Part shown: positions 8,147 to 17,062 of the stretch, in pieces
Layout: each line of letters starts with the position of its first letter
Numbering within the stretch: position 1 is the stretch's first letter
From: Halorarum salinum
GTDB taxonomy: Archaea > Halobacteriota > Halobacteria > Halobacteriales > Haloferacaceae
Assembly: GCF_013402875.1 (NCBI RefSeq)
Contig: NZ_CP058580.1
Location: 1 to 64,000 of the forward strand
Direction: 5' to 3'
DNA: 64,000 bases
Program-made: the position numbers and the translations under genes
Notes under the pieces: generated by a model
What the model was told of the DNA's origin: nothing
Seen by the model: the letters and a program-made list of their open reading frames with translations, nothing else
The model's database searches: none

Positions 8147-9007
8147 TCACCCACTTATGGCTCGTTTGGTCCCGCCGATGCCCAGCATCTCGCGCGCCTC
8201 CGCCGGCGTCGCGAGCTCGCAGCCGAGCCCCTCGAGGACGTTCGCCGTGCGATCGACGAGCTGCGCGTTGCTCTCGACGGGGACGCCCCGCTCCAGGTAG
8301 AGGTTGTCCTCCATTCCGACCCGAACGTGCCCGCCCATGATGGCCGAGAGGGTCGTCAGCGGGAGCTGATGTCGGCCGACCGCGAGGAGGTTGAACTCCG
8401 CCCCCTCGGGGAGGTTCCGGATCATGTTGAGCACGTTCTCGGGCGAGGGCATCGTGAAGGTGCCGTGGCCGAAGATGATGTTGACGTAGTAGGGCTCCTC
8501 CAGCAGCCCCGTCTCGATGAGCCGGTGGACCTCGTTGAGGTGGCCGTTGTTGAAACACTCGAGTTCGGGCTTGATGCCCTTCTCCCGCATCTCCTCGGCG
8601 AGCGACTCGATGTTGTGCCGGTTGTGTTCGGTGATGATGTGCTGTTCGCGGTTGAACGGTCCCATGTCGAGGCTCGCCATCTCGGGGTACGGGTCCGTCC
8701 TGATCCCCTGTACCCGCTCCTCGTAGGTCGCCTGGCCGCCGGTCGTGTTCTGGACGACGATGTCCTCACAGCGGTCCCGAACCGCGTCGTTCACCGCCTG
8801 GAGCCGTCGCGCGCTGTTCTCGCCGTGCTCGTCCCGCCCGTGGAGGTGCGCGATGGCGGCGCCCCGCTCCTCGCAGGTGCGGACCTCCGCGGCGATCTCC
8901 TCGGGCTGTTCGGGAACGTTCGGGTTCGCGTCCTTGCCGTGGACTCCCCCCGTCGGCGCGACCGTGAGTACGACCTTCCGCCCGTCGAGGTACTCCTCGT
9001 AGGTCAT
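8147..9007 (-). CDS. Beta-keto acid cleavage enzyme (BKACE, DUF849)
   Basis: This protein of about 286 residues has the BKACE zinc-binding signature HLHGRDEHG and an ECFNNGH segment in the TIM-barrel second half. The family condenses a beta-keto acid with acetyl-CoA and splits it into acetoacetate and a new acyl-CoA. The founding member is 3-keto-5-aminohexanoate cleavage enzyme. I chose ATG 9007 because family members begin with strand one (KVVLTVAPTGG) soon after the start, because AGGGAGAG precedes it, and because an AT-rich element (9034-9043) lies 30 nt upstream. An in-frame ATG at 9088 would add 27 residues. The substrate cannot be told from sequence, and lysine, carnitine and other keto acids are all possible. 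Confidence 0.9.
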   Translation of the reverse strand: MTYEEYLDGRKVVLTVAPTGGVHGKDANPNVPEQPEEIAAEVRTCEERGAAIAHLHGRDEHGENSARRLQAVNDAVRDRCEDIVVQNTTGGQATYEERVQGIRTDPYPEMASLDMGPFNREQHIITEHNRHNIESLAEEMREKGIKPELECFNNGHLNEVHRLIETGLLEEPYYVNIIFGHGTFTMPSPENVLNMIRNLPEGAEFNLLAVGRHQLPLTTLSAIMGGHVRVGMEDNLYLERGVPVESNAQLVDRTANVLEGLGCELATPAEAREMLGIGGTKRAISG

Positions 9008-9236
9008 CTCTCCCTGGATACCTGTTCGCGGGTCGTATTGTTGTACTGGCCCTACAGTTTCGCCGAATGAGAATGGTCGATGTACCACGCCGTCGGGCGA
9101 TGCTTCAGGCGAGCTTACCGCCGGCAGATTCGCCGCGTGAGAGCGGACCGGATCCGAGAGAACCGGGCGAGCTGGAACCCGACGACGGAAGGATCGGGGA
9201 AAGGGAGCGGTAACGGGTCCGTGCCGTCCCGCTAGT

Positions 9237-9455
9237 TCACACCATCGTCTCCAGATCGCGGATCGAGTCGGGGTCGACGACCATGAAGGCGTTCTCGCGG
9301 AGCATGTTCTCGTCGGACGGGAGCACGAGGATGTGCTCGTCCGCGCCGTCGGACGACCGGAGCACGTCCAGCTCCAGGAGCTGATAGCCCAGGTCGGACT
9401 CGGGGTCCGGGTCGCGCGGCAGCCGGCCCCAGTCCCGATGGCTACCCGTACTCAT
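9237..9455 (-). CDS. Hypothetical acidic protein (72 aa)
   Basis: This 72-residue acidic protein begins at ATG 9455, one base past the stop of the upstream beta-helix gene, so the two are probably in one operon. An in-frame extension to 9632 is shadow of that gene. The sequence suggests mixed alpha/beta structure (LGYQLLELDVLRS, EHILVLPSDENML) with no cysteines or membrane segment. I do not recognise it. Being cotranscribed with an exported protein does not show that it is exported, and no signal peptide is visible. Confidence 0.6.
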   Translation of the reverse strand: MSTGSHRDWGRLPRDPDPESDLGYQLLELDVLRSSDGADEHILVLPSDENMLRENAFMVVDPDSIRDLETMV

Positions 9456-9456
9456 C

Positions 9457-10815
9457 TCAGACGCCACAGACGTTCTCGTCGTCCTCGTCCTCGGAGTCTT
9501 CGGAATCGGAATCGTCGCCCGACTCCTCGTCGTCCGCGCCGTCGCTGCCGGAGTCGCCCTCGTCGGAGTCCTCGGCGTCGCCGCTCGACTTCCCGTCGGA
9601 GCCGCCCTCGGATGCGTCTTCGGCGGTTTCACCCTCGGCGGATTCGCCCTCGGCGTCGCCGGCCGTCTCCTCGTCGGCCTGCGCCACGGAGACGGAGCCG
9701 TTCCACGGGCCGAGGCCGGACTCGACGCCCTCGATCTCGTCGGCGGCGGGGTTGCCCGTCACGTCCGAGGGGAGCGGGAACGAGACGTCCCCGTCGGCCG
9801 CGAGGTCGGACTCGCTCACGTCGGCGCCCTCGATAGTGAAGCTACCGGAGCCGACGGCGACGCAGTTCTCGACGGTGATGTCGGCCGAGCCGCCGGACTT
9901 GTCGCGGACGAGTTCCTGGTCGGTGTCGTTGTAGAACGTGCAGTTGCGGATCTCGACGGTCGCGCCGGCCGCCTCGTCGTGGACCTCGATGGGGTTGGCG
10001 GGGCCGTTGACGTCGAGATAGATGAAGTAGCAGTTCTCGATGACGATGTGGCCCGGGGCGCGCACCCGGATCCCGCGCGCGTTCGGGCTGTTGGTGTCGT
10101 CGCTGGGGATGTCGGCCGTGACGGCGACCAGCGAGTTGCGGACCTCGGTCGTCAGTCCCTCGCTCGTCCCCTCGCGGTGGCCGACGCGGATGCCGGCGAT
10201 GTTGTTGTTCACCGCGGCGCAGTTCTCCATCGTCACCGGCGGCTTGTCGACGTACGCGCCGTTGTTGGCCATCATGCCCCAGGCGGAGTTCCGGATGGTC
10301 AACCGCTCGTCGCCGCCCTCGGGCGTGTACAGCGCGCGGTCCTCGCTCTGCTGGCCCCCCTCGGGCCAGACGAAGCCGTCGACGGTCGCGCCGGGGTTGA
10401 CGTTGAGCCCGGCCTTCGCCTCGGGGTTCGCGCCGCGGACGACGACGTTCTCGAGGGTCCCCTCGACCTCGCCGTGCATCGTCCCGGACTCGAGGTTCAG
10501 GACGACGTCGCCGGGCGACCCGCCGCCGACGAGCGCGGCGTCCGGGCCGATCTGGATCTGGGAACCGTCCCACGAGTACTCGCCCGGCTCGAGCGTGACC
10601 TCGCCGTCCGGTTCGAGCGGCAGTTCGCCCTGTGCGGCGGCCCCGCCCGGGAGGCCCCCGACGGTCCCCACCGCGGCGGCCGCGGCGGCCACCCCCTTCA
10701 GCACCGAGCGTCGCGAGGAACCGCCGACCTCCCCGCCGGTAGGCGCGTCGTTATCGACGGATCGATCGGTAGCATCGTCCTTCTCGGCTCCGGCCTCGTT
10801 GTGGCGTTTCGCCAT
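9457..10815 (-). CDS. Tat-exported right-handed beta-helix protein with acidic Ser/Asp/Glu tail
   Basis: This 452-residue protein has a twin-arginine signal (SSRRSVLKG, near residue 35) followed by an alanine-rich hydrophobic stretch ending at AAAQG. The middle (about 70-360) is built of beta-helix repeats with asparagine ladders (NCAAVNNNIAGIRVG, IENCYFIYLDVNGP), as in pectate-lyase-like proteins. The last roughly 80 residues are low-complexity Glu/Asp/Ser/Gly, ending in NVCGV, likely an extended surface tail. A minus-strand TATA-like CTTTTCGG (about 10841-10850) lies about 30 nt before the ATG. No catalytic residues are obvious, so a glycan-binding or structural role on the surface is as likely as an enzyme. 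Confidence 0.8.
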   Translation of the reverse strand: MAKRHNEAGAEKDDATDRSVDNDAPTGGEVGGSSRRSVLKGVAAAAAAVGTVGGLPGGAAAQGELPLEPDGEVTLEPGEYSWDGSQIQIGPDAALVGGGSPGDVVLNLESGTMHGEVEGTLENVVVRGANPEAKAGLNVNPGATVDGFVWPEGGQQSEDRALYTPEGGDERLTIRNSAWGMMANNGAYVDKPPVTMENCAAVNNNIAGIRVGHREGTSEGLTTEVRNSLVAVTADIPSDDTNSPNARGIRVRAPGHIVIENCYFIYLDVNGPANPIEVHDEAAGATVEIRNCTFYNDTDQELVRDKSGGSADITVENCVAVGSGSFTIEGADVSESDLAADGDVSFPLPSDVTGNPAADEIEGVESGLGPWNGSVSVAQADEETAGDAEGESAEGETAEDASEGGSDGKSSGDAEDSDEGDSGSDGADDEESGDDSDSEDSEDEDDENVCGV

Positions 10816-11278
10816 GGACGCGTAGGATGGAGTTTACCGAAAAGTCGTTTCGACCAGTTCCGCCCGGATGATTGGTAACGGCTACCTACTGGTTACCGCT
10901 TGCCGGCGCGTGGTGACCAGGTGCGTACGGACTTCCGATGATAGTAGGTATCCGTCGCTTAATACCGCGCCCTCCGGCCTGACCGAAACTAACGACCCGA
11001 TACCGCGAGGTAGGACGATCCAACCCTGACGGCGCCGTCCACGGAGGCGGTGAAACGCCGCCCTAGCTGCGTTAGGAGGCTGCTACTCCGAACGATCGGG
11101 CGTTCATTCGTGGGTGCGACCGCGTTGGTACGCCCGACGACTCCCGCCGGGCGCCCATCCTCCGTCCCGAACCGTCGCGCCCGCCCCGCCAGGGGCCCCG
11201 GAGACGCCGGGCGGTTCCGCGGAGGCTACCCTCGACAATGCCTCCATAACAATTGTACCGGGTTCGGTGGGGACAGTC
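10816..11278. promoter_or_regulatory. Divergent intergenic region between the beta-helix gene and the phosphodiesterase gene
   Basis: No believable gene lies in these 463 nt. It holds the beta-helix promoter (minus strand, about 10841-10850), an inverted repeat GGTAAC-N12-GTTACC at 10874-10897, AT-rich patches near 10940-10970, and a plus-strand TATA-like CATAACAAT (11245-11253) about 30 nt before the GTG at 11279. The inverted repeat sits about 60-80 nt upstream of the beta-helix start, where an activator or repressor could bind. Confidence 0.5.
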
Positions 11279-12904
11279 GTGAGTCGAAATGACACGTCTT
11301 CCGGGTTGCGGACGCTTCTCGTCGGGCTCGACGGGGCCTGCCTACCCGTCCTCGACCCGCTCGTCGAGGAGGGGCGCGTCCCCGTGCTCGCGGATCTGCT
11401 GGAACGGGGGGTGTCGGGGCCGCTCGAGTCCCAGATTCCGCCGTGGACGCCGAGCGCCTGGCCCTCGCTGTACACCGGAACGAACCCCGGCCAGCACGGC
11501 GTCTTCGACTTCCTGACGTTCGACGGCTACGACTGGAGCGTGGTGAACCGCACGCACGTCCGCGAGCACGCGCTCTGGGAACTGCTCGCCGAGCAGGGTC
11601 GGACGAGCGTCGTGGTCAACGTCCCCGTGACGTCCCCCCCGCGCTCGTTCGACGGCGCGCTGGTCCCGGGGTACATCGGCCCCGAGTCGCCGCCGTGTCA
11701 CCCCGAGGGACTGCTCGAGGAGCTCCGCGCGGAACTCGGCGACTATCGGGTGTACGGCCCGCGGGGGGTCGAAGGGGACGAACAGGTCGAGTGGTACCGT
11801 CGGCTTACCCGGATGCGCGGGGCCGCGTTCCGCCACCTCACGGAGCGGTTCGACCCCGAGTTCGGCTTCCTCCAGTTCCAGCAGACCGACACCGTGTTCC
11901 ACGAGCGGCCGGAGGACGCCGCGGCCATCTCGGCCGTGTTCGAGGCGGTCGACGACGAACTCGGCTCCGTGCTCGACCGCTGTGATCCCGACACGGTGAT
12001 CGTGGCGAGCGACCACGGCATCGGCCCGTACGACCCCGACGAGTTCCGCGTCAACGAGTACCTCCGCGAGCGCGGGTTCGTCGAGACGACCCGCGGCGGC
12101 GGGATGCCCTCGTGGTCGACGATCGCGCCGGAGGACCGCGACGAGGGGACGCCGAGCGAGGACCGCACGCTCGCCGAGCGCCTGCTCTCGGCCGCGGCCG
12201 CGATCGGGCTCACGAGCCAGCGGATGGGGGCCGTGCTCTCGCGACTCGGCCTCGCGGAGTTCGTCCTGCGGTTCGTCCCCCGGGACGCGGTCCGCGCGGC
12301 GACCGAGAGCGTGGACTTCGAGCGCTCGACCGCCTACATGCGCTCCCGGACGGAACTGGGCGTCCGGATCAACCTCGCCGGGCGCGACCCCGACGGAACG
12401 GTCTCCCTGGCCGAGTATCCGAGCGTCCGGGACGACCTGGTCGAGGAACTGGCCGCCGCACGGACGCCCGACGGCGAGCCGGTGTTCGAGGAGGTCGCGC
12501 CCCGGGAGGAGTACTTCGAGGGGCCCCACGTCGACGACGCGGCCGACATCATCACCGTCCCCGCGGCGTTCGACACGTACCTCTCCGCCTCGCTCCGCGG
12601 GGGGACGTTCGGACCGGCCCCGGAGTCGTGGAACCACAAGCGCGACGGCATGTTCGCCGCCGCCGGCGCGGGCGTCGCCGCGGACGCGAGCCTCGACGGC
12701 GCCCACCTGTTCGACGTGGCCCCGACCGTGCTCTGCTCGCTCGGGGTCCCCCCGAGCGAGCGGATGGACGGGGAGCCGCTCCCGGTCGTCGACCCGCTCC
12801 CGCCCGACGCGTACCCCGCCTTCGACGCCCCCTCGACGCGCGAGACCGCCGACGCCGCGGTCGAACGGCGCCTGACCGACCTCGGCTACCTCGACGACAC
12901 ATGA
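11279..12904 (+). CDS. Alkaline-phosphatase-superfamily phosphodiesterase / nucleotide pyrophosphatase-like enzyme
   Basis: This protein has about 541 residues. It opens with LLVGLDGA (first metal-binding Asp), then WTPSAWPSLYTGTNPGQHG, where the catalytic Thr/Ser of type I phosphodiesterases is expected, and later VIVASDHGIG (Asp-His metal ligands). These features place it in the alkaline phosphatase superfamily, which hydrolyses phosphate mono- or diesters with two metal ions. I chose the GTG at 11279 because the conserved core begins 10 residues later and a TATA-like box lies about 30 nt upstream. The open frame from 11114 is proline-rich noise. No signal peptide is visible, so it is probably cytoplasmic. 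It overlaps the next gene by ATGA. Confidence 0.85.
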   Translation: MSRNDTSSGLRTLLVGLDGACLPVLDPLVEEGRVPVLADLLERGVSGPLESQIPPWTPSAWPSLYTGTNPGQHGVFDFLTFDGYDWSVVNRTHVREHALWELLAEQGRTSVVVNVPVTSPPRSFDGALVPGYIGPESPPCHPEGLLEELRAELGDYRVYGPRGVEGDEQVEWYRRLTRMRGAAFRHLTERFDPEFGFLQFQQTDTVFHERPEDAAAISAVFEAVDDELGSVLDRCDPDTVIVASDHGIGPYDPDEFRVNEYLRERGFVETTRGGGMPSWSTIAPEDRDEGTPSEDRTLAERLLSAAAAIGLTSQRMGAVLSRLGLAEFVLRFVPRDAVRAATESVDFERSTAYMRSRTELGVRINLAGRDPDGTVSLAEYPSVRDDLVEELAAARTPDGEPVFEEVAPREEYFEGPHVDDAADIITVPAAFDTYLSASLRGGTFGPAPESWNHKRDGMFAAAGAGVAADASLDGAHLFDVAPTVLCSLGVPPSERMDGEPLPVVDPLPPDAYPAFDAPSTRETADAAVERRLTDLGYLDDT

Positions 12905-13896
12905 GCGTCGACGTGCGCCCGGTCGACGAGGACGAGTGGAACGATCTCGTCGACCAGTCGTCGCAGGCGACCCCGTTCCACCGGGCGGAGGCGGTCGGCG
13001 TCGTCGCCGAGCACGCGGGCGCGACCGCCCACAGGCTGGTCGGGTTCAAGGGGAACGAGCCGGTCGGACTCTTCCCGGTGTTCACCATCTCGAAGGGCCC
13101 GGTGACGGCCGCCTTCTCCCCGCCGCCCGACCTGAAGGTCAACTACCTCGGCCCGGCGCTGCTCAACTCCGGGAAGCTGAAGCGGCGCAAGCGGGACCGC
13201 CGCCACCGGCGGTTCGTCGACGGCGTCCTCGACTGGGTCGAGGAGCGGGACTCGCCCAGCTACTGGCACGTCAGGACCTCGGTCGGCTACGACGACACCC
13301 GCCCGTTCCAGTGGCGCGGCTACGAGGTCGAGCCGAAGTACACGTACGTCGTCGACCTGGAGACGACGCCCGACGAACTCATCGGCAGGTTCACGGGCGA
13401 CCTCCGGAACAAGCTCCGGGGCGAGTACGACGTGACCTACGAGATCGGGGAGGAGGGACCCGACGCCATCGACAGCATCATCGAGCAGACGCACGAGCGA
13501 CACCGCGAGCAGGGGGAGTCGTTCCCGGTGACCGCGACGTTCGTGCGCGACCTCGCCGACCGGCTCCCGGACGGGGCCATCAGGCCGTACGTCTGCCGGG
13601 TCGACGGCGAGTTCGTGGGCGGGCTCGTCGACGTGGAGAGCGACGACTGCGCGAGCGCCTGGATCGGCGGCGTGAAGACGGACGCCCCCGTGCCGGTGAA
13701 CGACCTCGTCGAGTGGCAGCTGTGTCGGGACGCGATGGAACGCGGCCGGAGTTCCTTCGACATGTTCGGGGCGAACCACGAACGCATCTACTCGTACAAG
13801 GCGAAGTTCGCCCCCGACCTCGTCACCTACTACAGGCTACAGCGGGGATCGGCCGGGATGAACGTCGCGTCGAAGCTGTACAAGCGGTTCCGGTGA
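12901..13896 (+). CDS. FemAB/GNAT-like acyltransferase
   Basis: This 331-residue protein shares the FemAB-like layout of tandem GNAT folds. An N-terminal part (FHRAEAVGVVAEHAG...GLFPVFTI) is followed by LIGRFTGDLRNKLRG and a C-terminal GNAT core (RPYVCRVDGEFVGGLVDVE... MFGANHERIYSYKAKFAP). Related bacterial proteins transfer aminoacyl groups in cell-wall synthesis. In haloarchaea such genes lie in surface polysaccharide clusters. Its start overlaps the stop of the phosphodiesterase gene, implying coupled translation and a linked role, perhaps in modifying a lipid- or nucleotide-linked glycan. The donor and acceptor are unknown. Confidence 0.8.
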   Translation: MSVDVRPVDEDEWNDLVDQSSQATPFHRAEAVGVVAEHAGATAHRLVGFKGNEPVGLFPVFTISKGPVTAAFSPPPDLKVNYLGPALLNSGKLKRRKRDRRHRRFVDGVLDWVEERDSPSYWHVRTSVGYDDTRPFQWRGYEVEPKYTYVVDLETTPDELIGRFTGDLRNKLRGEYDVTYEIGEEGPDAIDSIIEQTHERHREQGESFPVTATFVRDLADRLPDGAIRPYVCRVDGEFVGGLVDVESDDCASAWIGGVKTDAPVPVNDLVEWQLCRDAMERGRSSFDMFGANHERIYSYKAKFAPDLVTYYRLQRGSAGMNVASKLYKRFR

Positions 13897-13902
13897 CCGC
13901 AT

Positions 13903-13916
13903 CCTGTCAGGACAGG
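13903..13916 (+). terminator. Short palindromic hairpin just after the FemAB-like gene
   Basis: CCTGTC-AG-GACAGG forms a perfect 6-bp stem 6 nt past the stop codon. The 2-nt loop is tight, and no T-run follows within a few bases, so a terminator or 3'-end stabilising role is only a guess. Confidence 0.3.
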
Positions 13917-14095
13917 GTGTCCCTACCGCACCCGCCGCGGCGGTACGGTCGCCTTTCGGCCCGAACGCGCGCTGCCACGGCTGCTTCGAGCCCGTCGGCC
14001 GAGCGGCCGCCGCCGTGTACGCGACGCCTTCGGACGTACCTACTCCGACGCACGTCGCACATACCAAAGGCCGAATCCGCCGTACTCGGGCGCAC

Positions 14096-14371
14096 ATGCG
14101 ACTCGAGCGACGACGTCTGTTGGAACTCGTGACGCCCGGACTGGCCGCCGGACTCGCGGGCTGTGGCGGCCCGCCGGAGGAGGAGGAGGGGACGAACCCG
14201 CTCGAGGTCGAGACGGCGACGGGAGAGGCGACGGAGGAGGACGCGGGGACGGGTCAGGGGGCCGCGACGGAGGCCGGTGACACGCCGGCGACCGGAACCG
14301 GAGACGACGCGCTCGGGAACGGGACGGCCACGGTCACCGACGCGCCCGGGAACGGGACCGGGTCCCCGTAA
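14096..14371 (+). CDS. Small putative lipoprotein (91 aa)
   Basis: This 91-residue protein has an N-terminal positively charged region (RLERRR), a short hydrophobic segment and the lipobox GLAGC at about residue 22. A Thr/Glu/Gly/Ala-rich low-complexity region follows to the end. It has no folded domain that I can recognise and is likely a surface-anchored disordered lipoprotein. A TATA-like ACATACCAAA lies at about 14059-14068, about 30 nt upstream of the ATG. The in-frame extension back to 14015 is unlikely because it would bury the signal. Confidence 0.6.
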   Translation: MRLERRRLLELVTPGLAAGLAGCGGPPEEEEGTNPLEVETATGEATEEDAGTGQGAATEAGDTPATGTGDDALGNGTATVTDAPGNGTGSP

Positions 14372-14762
14372 CCGCCGGCGTTCCCCGGGCCGTCGAGCCG
14401 ACCACGGCTCCGGCCGCCGGCTCGCGATCCGCGTCCACCAACGGAGTTCGTCCGGCCGAGATAGCTCGTACATATTTGATGGTTCGCACGTCAAAACCCT
14501 CAGCGACGTCGCCGTCCCGGCACGCGTGACGCGTTACCGTTAGCACGTGGCCCCTCCCGTCCGCGGCAGCCCGGACCGTGATCGGTGTCGTTCCGCGCGG
14601 GTTACTTTCGCAAGGATGCCTTCTAAGTCGAGCCGCCTCGGCCGACGCCGACCGGGCGTAACCGACGGACCGGCAGGGTGCGCCGTTCGGCGGCGGCGCG
14701 GACTGGCTTGAGAATCCGTGGCGCACGGTTATCGGCCGAACGACCGTCGGATACGCACTACG
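14372..14762 (+). promoter_or_regulatory. Intergenic region upstream of the cupredoxin-GSDH fusion gene
   Basis: There is no convincing gene in these 391 nt. An AT-rich patch, TACATATTTGA (14469-14479), could be a promoter for an unseen transcript. The plus-strand TATA-like ACGGTTATCGG (14725-14735) lies about 30 nt before the ATG at 14763 and is the best promoter candidate for the fusion gene. Confidence 0.45.
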
Positions 14763-16973
14763 ATGGCTAACCGAAACCGCGGACGACGCTCGAACCTCCC
14801 CCGACGGACGGTGCTCAAGGTCGCCGGCGGCGCCGCCGGGGCGGCGGGCCTGGTCGGCCTGACGACGGGACAGGAGTCGCAGTCGTTCCGGCTCGACGGG
14901 GAGTCCTCGGGCTGGGTCGGCCGGGAGCCGTCGTCCATCGAGGGCGACGTGAACCCGACGCTGACGCTCGAACCCGGGACGGAGTACGAGGTGGTGTGGG
15001 AGAACACCGACGGTGCGCCGCACAACTTCGCGATCCTCGACGCCGAGGGGAGCGAACTCGTCAGGAGCGAGATCGTCGAGGGACAGGGCGAGACGCAGAC
15101 GGTGACGTTCACGGCCGAGGAGGCGATGGCCGAGTACTACTGCGAGGTCCACCCGGTCGCGATGCGCGGCGAGGTGCAGGTCGGCGGGGGCGGCGGCGGG
15201 ACCGAGACGCCCGACGAGGGGGCGGAGTCGGTCGTCCCGCAGGGCCCCAGCGTGGGGCTCGAACCGGTCGCACAGGGGCTCACCAGCCCGGTCACGATGG
15301 AGTACGCCGAGGAGGACCGCGACCGCCGGTTCGTCGCCGACCAGACCGGCCAGATCTACGTCCACGACTCGGAGGGGCTCGCCGAGGAGCCCTTCCTCGA
15401 CGTCAGCGACCGGATGATCGAACTCCAGTCGACCTACGAGGGCGGGTTCGAGCCCGGCGACCTGCGGATGGACGAGCGGGGCCTGACCGGTCTGGCGTTC
15501 CACCCCGAGTTCGCGGACAACGGGCTGTTCTACGTCCACTACAGCTCCGAACCGCGGGACGGCACGCCGGACGGCTTCGACCACACGGAGGTGATCTCGG
15601 AGTTCCAGGCGGCCGACGACATGGAGTCGGGCGACCCGGAGTCCGAGCGCGTGCTGCTCGAGATCCCCCACCCGCAGTTCAACCACAACGCCGGCCCAAT
15701 CCTCTTCGGTCCGGACGGCTACCTCTACGTCACGATGGGGGACGGGGGCGGCGCCAACGACACCGGGACCGGCCACGTCGAGGACTGGTACGACGGGAAC
15801 GAGGGCGGCAACGGCCAGGACGTGACCGAGAACCTGCTCGGGAACGTCCTCCGCATCGACGTGGACTCCGAGGGGGAGGACACGCCGTACGGCATCCCGG
15901 AGGACAACCCCCTCGTCGGGGAGGACGGCCGGGACGAGATCTTCGCCTGGGGGCTCCGCAACCCCTGGCGGGCGACGTTCAACGACGGCACGCTCCTCGT
16001 CGCCGACGTCGGGCAGGCGCTGTACGAGGAGGTGAACGTCGTCGAGAACGGCGGCAACTACGGCTGGAACGTGAAGGAGGGGACCGTCTGCTTCGACGCC
16101 TCGAACCCGGGCCAGCCGATGGACGACTGCCCGTCGACGTCCGACCGCGGCGCCGAGTTCCGTGACCCGGTCGTGCAGTACCCCCACTCGCGCGACGGGA
16201 CGAGCGTCGGCGTCGCCGTCGTCGGAGGCTACGTCTACGACGGGGAGGCGATCCCGGACCTGCAGGGCCGGTACGTGTTCGGCGACTGGACGAGGGACCC
16301 GACGTTCCGCGAGGCCCGCGGGGTCATGTTCGCCGCGACGCCGCCCGAGGGGTGGGCCGACGGCGACGGGACGGGAACCGGCACCCCGACCGGGACGGAG
16401 ACCGGGACCGCGACGGAGTCCGGCACGCCGACCGAATCCGGCACGCCGACCGAGTCGACCACGGGGACGCCGACGGGGACGCCGTCCGGCGGAGGGGCCG
16501 AGACGTCGATCGACGCGTCCGATGGCGGCGACCTCTGGCCGATGGAGGAGCTGGTCGTCTCCGGCGGCGACGGCCTCGGCCGGTACGTCATCGCGTTCGC
16601 ACGCGACCGGGAGGGGGAGCTGTACGTCCTGACGAGCGGCCGGGCCGTCCCGGAGGGCGACACCGGCGAGGTCCTCAAACTCGTCCCCGGGGACGAGGGG
16701 GCCGGCGGGACCACCGGCACCGCGACCGGAACGGGCACGGCCGGGGGTACCGACGACGAACCGACCACCGAGGGGGAGGGCGGGACGCCGGCGGGCGAGG
16801 GCGAGACGACGACGGACGGGGACGAAACACCCGACGACGAGGGAGGGGCCCCGGCCGAGGGGGAGGAGACGACCGAGACGGACGGCCCGGGGTTCGGCGT
16901 GCTCGCCGCTCTCGGCGCGGCGGGCGCCGCCGGCTACCTCGCGACCCGACGGAGCGACGACGGCGAGGACTGA
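14763..16973 (+). CDS. Exported cupredoxin + glucose/sorbosone dehydrogenase (PQQ-type beta-propeller) fusion with PGF-CTERM tail
   Basis: This protein has about 736 residues. The order is a Tat signal (LPRRTVLK, Arg14-Arg15), then a plastocyanin-like domain at about 45-140 with a full type 1 copper set (His87, Cys127, His130, Met134). Next is a glucose/sorbosone dehydrogenase propeller (about 165-640), followed by a Thr/Gly/Glu-rich tail and a PGFGVLAALGAAGAAGYLATRR ending near 708. The propeller is interrupted at about 534-578 by a Thr/Pro/Gly/Ser low-complexity insert. The ending resembles PGF-CTERM archaeosortase targets, so the protein is probably lipid-anchored outside the cell. The likely reaction is oxidation of a sugar aldose with electrons passed to the built-in copper domain. 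The ATG at 14763 is chosen over one 15 codons upstream because of the promoter. Confidence 0.85.
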   Translation: MANRNRGRRSNLPRRTVLKVAGGAAGAAGLVGLTTGQESQSFRLDGESSGWVGREPSSIEGDVNPTLTLEPGTEYEVVWENTDGAPHNFAILDAEGSELVRSEIVEGQGETQTVTFTAEEAMAEYYCEVHPVAMRGEVQVGGGGGGTETPDEGAESVVPQGPSVGLEPVAQGLTSPVTMEYAEEDRDRRFVADQTGQIYVHDSEGLAEEPFLDVSDRMIELQSTYEGGFEPGDLRMDERGLTGLAFHPEFADNGLFYVHYSSEPRDGTPDGFDHTEVISEFQAADDMESGDPESERVLLEIPHPQFNHNAGPILFGPDGYLYVTMGDGGGANDTGTGHVEDWYDGNEGGNGQDVTENLLGNVLRIDVDSEGEDTPYGIPEDNPLVGEDGRDEIFAWGLRNPWRATFNDGTLLVADVGQALYEEVNVVENGGNYGWNVKEGTVCFDASNPGQPMDDCPSTSDRGAEFRDPVVQYPHSRDGTSVGVAVVGGYVYDGEAIPDLQGRYVFGDWTRDPTFREARGVMFAATPPEGWADGDGTGTGTPTGTETGTATESGTPTESGTPTESTTGTPTGTPSGGGAETSIDASDGGDLWPMEELVVSGGDGLGRYVIAFARDREGELYVLTSGRAVPEGDTGEVLKLVPGDEGAGGTTGTATGTGTAGGTDDEPTTEGEGGTPAGEGETTTDGDETPDDEGGAPAEGEETTETDGPGFGVLAALGAAGAAGYLATRRSDDGED

Positions 16974-17062
16974 GGCGGCGGCCGATCGCGGCCGACCGTC
17001 CGGCGAACGAACCGGTTCGCCGGCGGCGACGCTCCGCCGGGGCGACTAGCAACGGGAAAGTT

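Noticed and set aside
11050-11292. Short ORF of 80 codons in the divergent region
   Set aside because: It is arginine/proline-rich, lacks a promoter at the right distance and overlaps the phosphodiesterase start.
13907-14494. Minus-strand ORF across the small lipoprotein gene
   Set aside because: It is antisense to the lipobox-bearing ORF and arginine-rich, with no promoter or motif.
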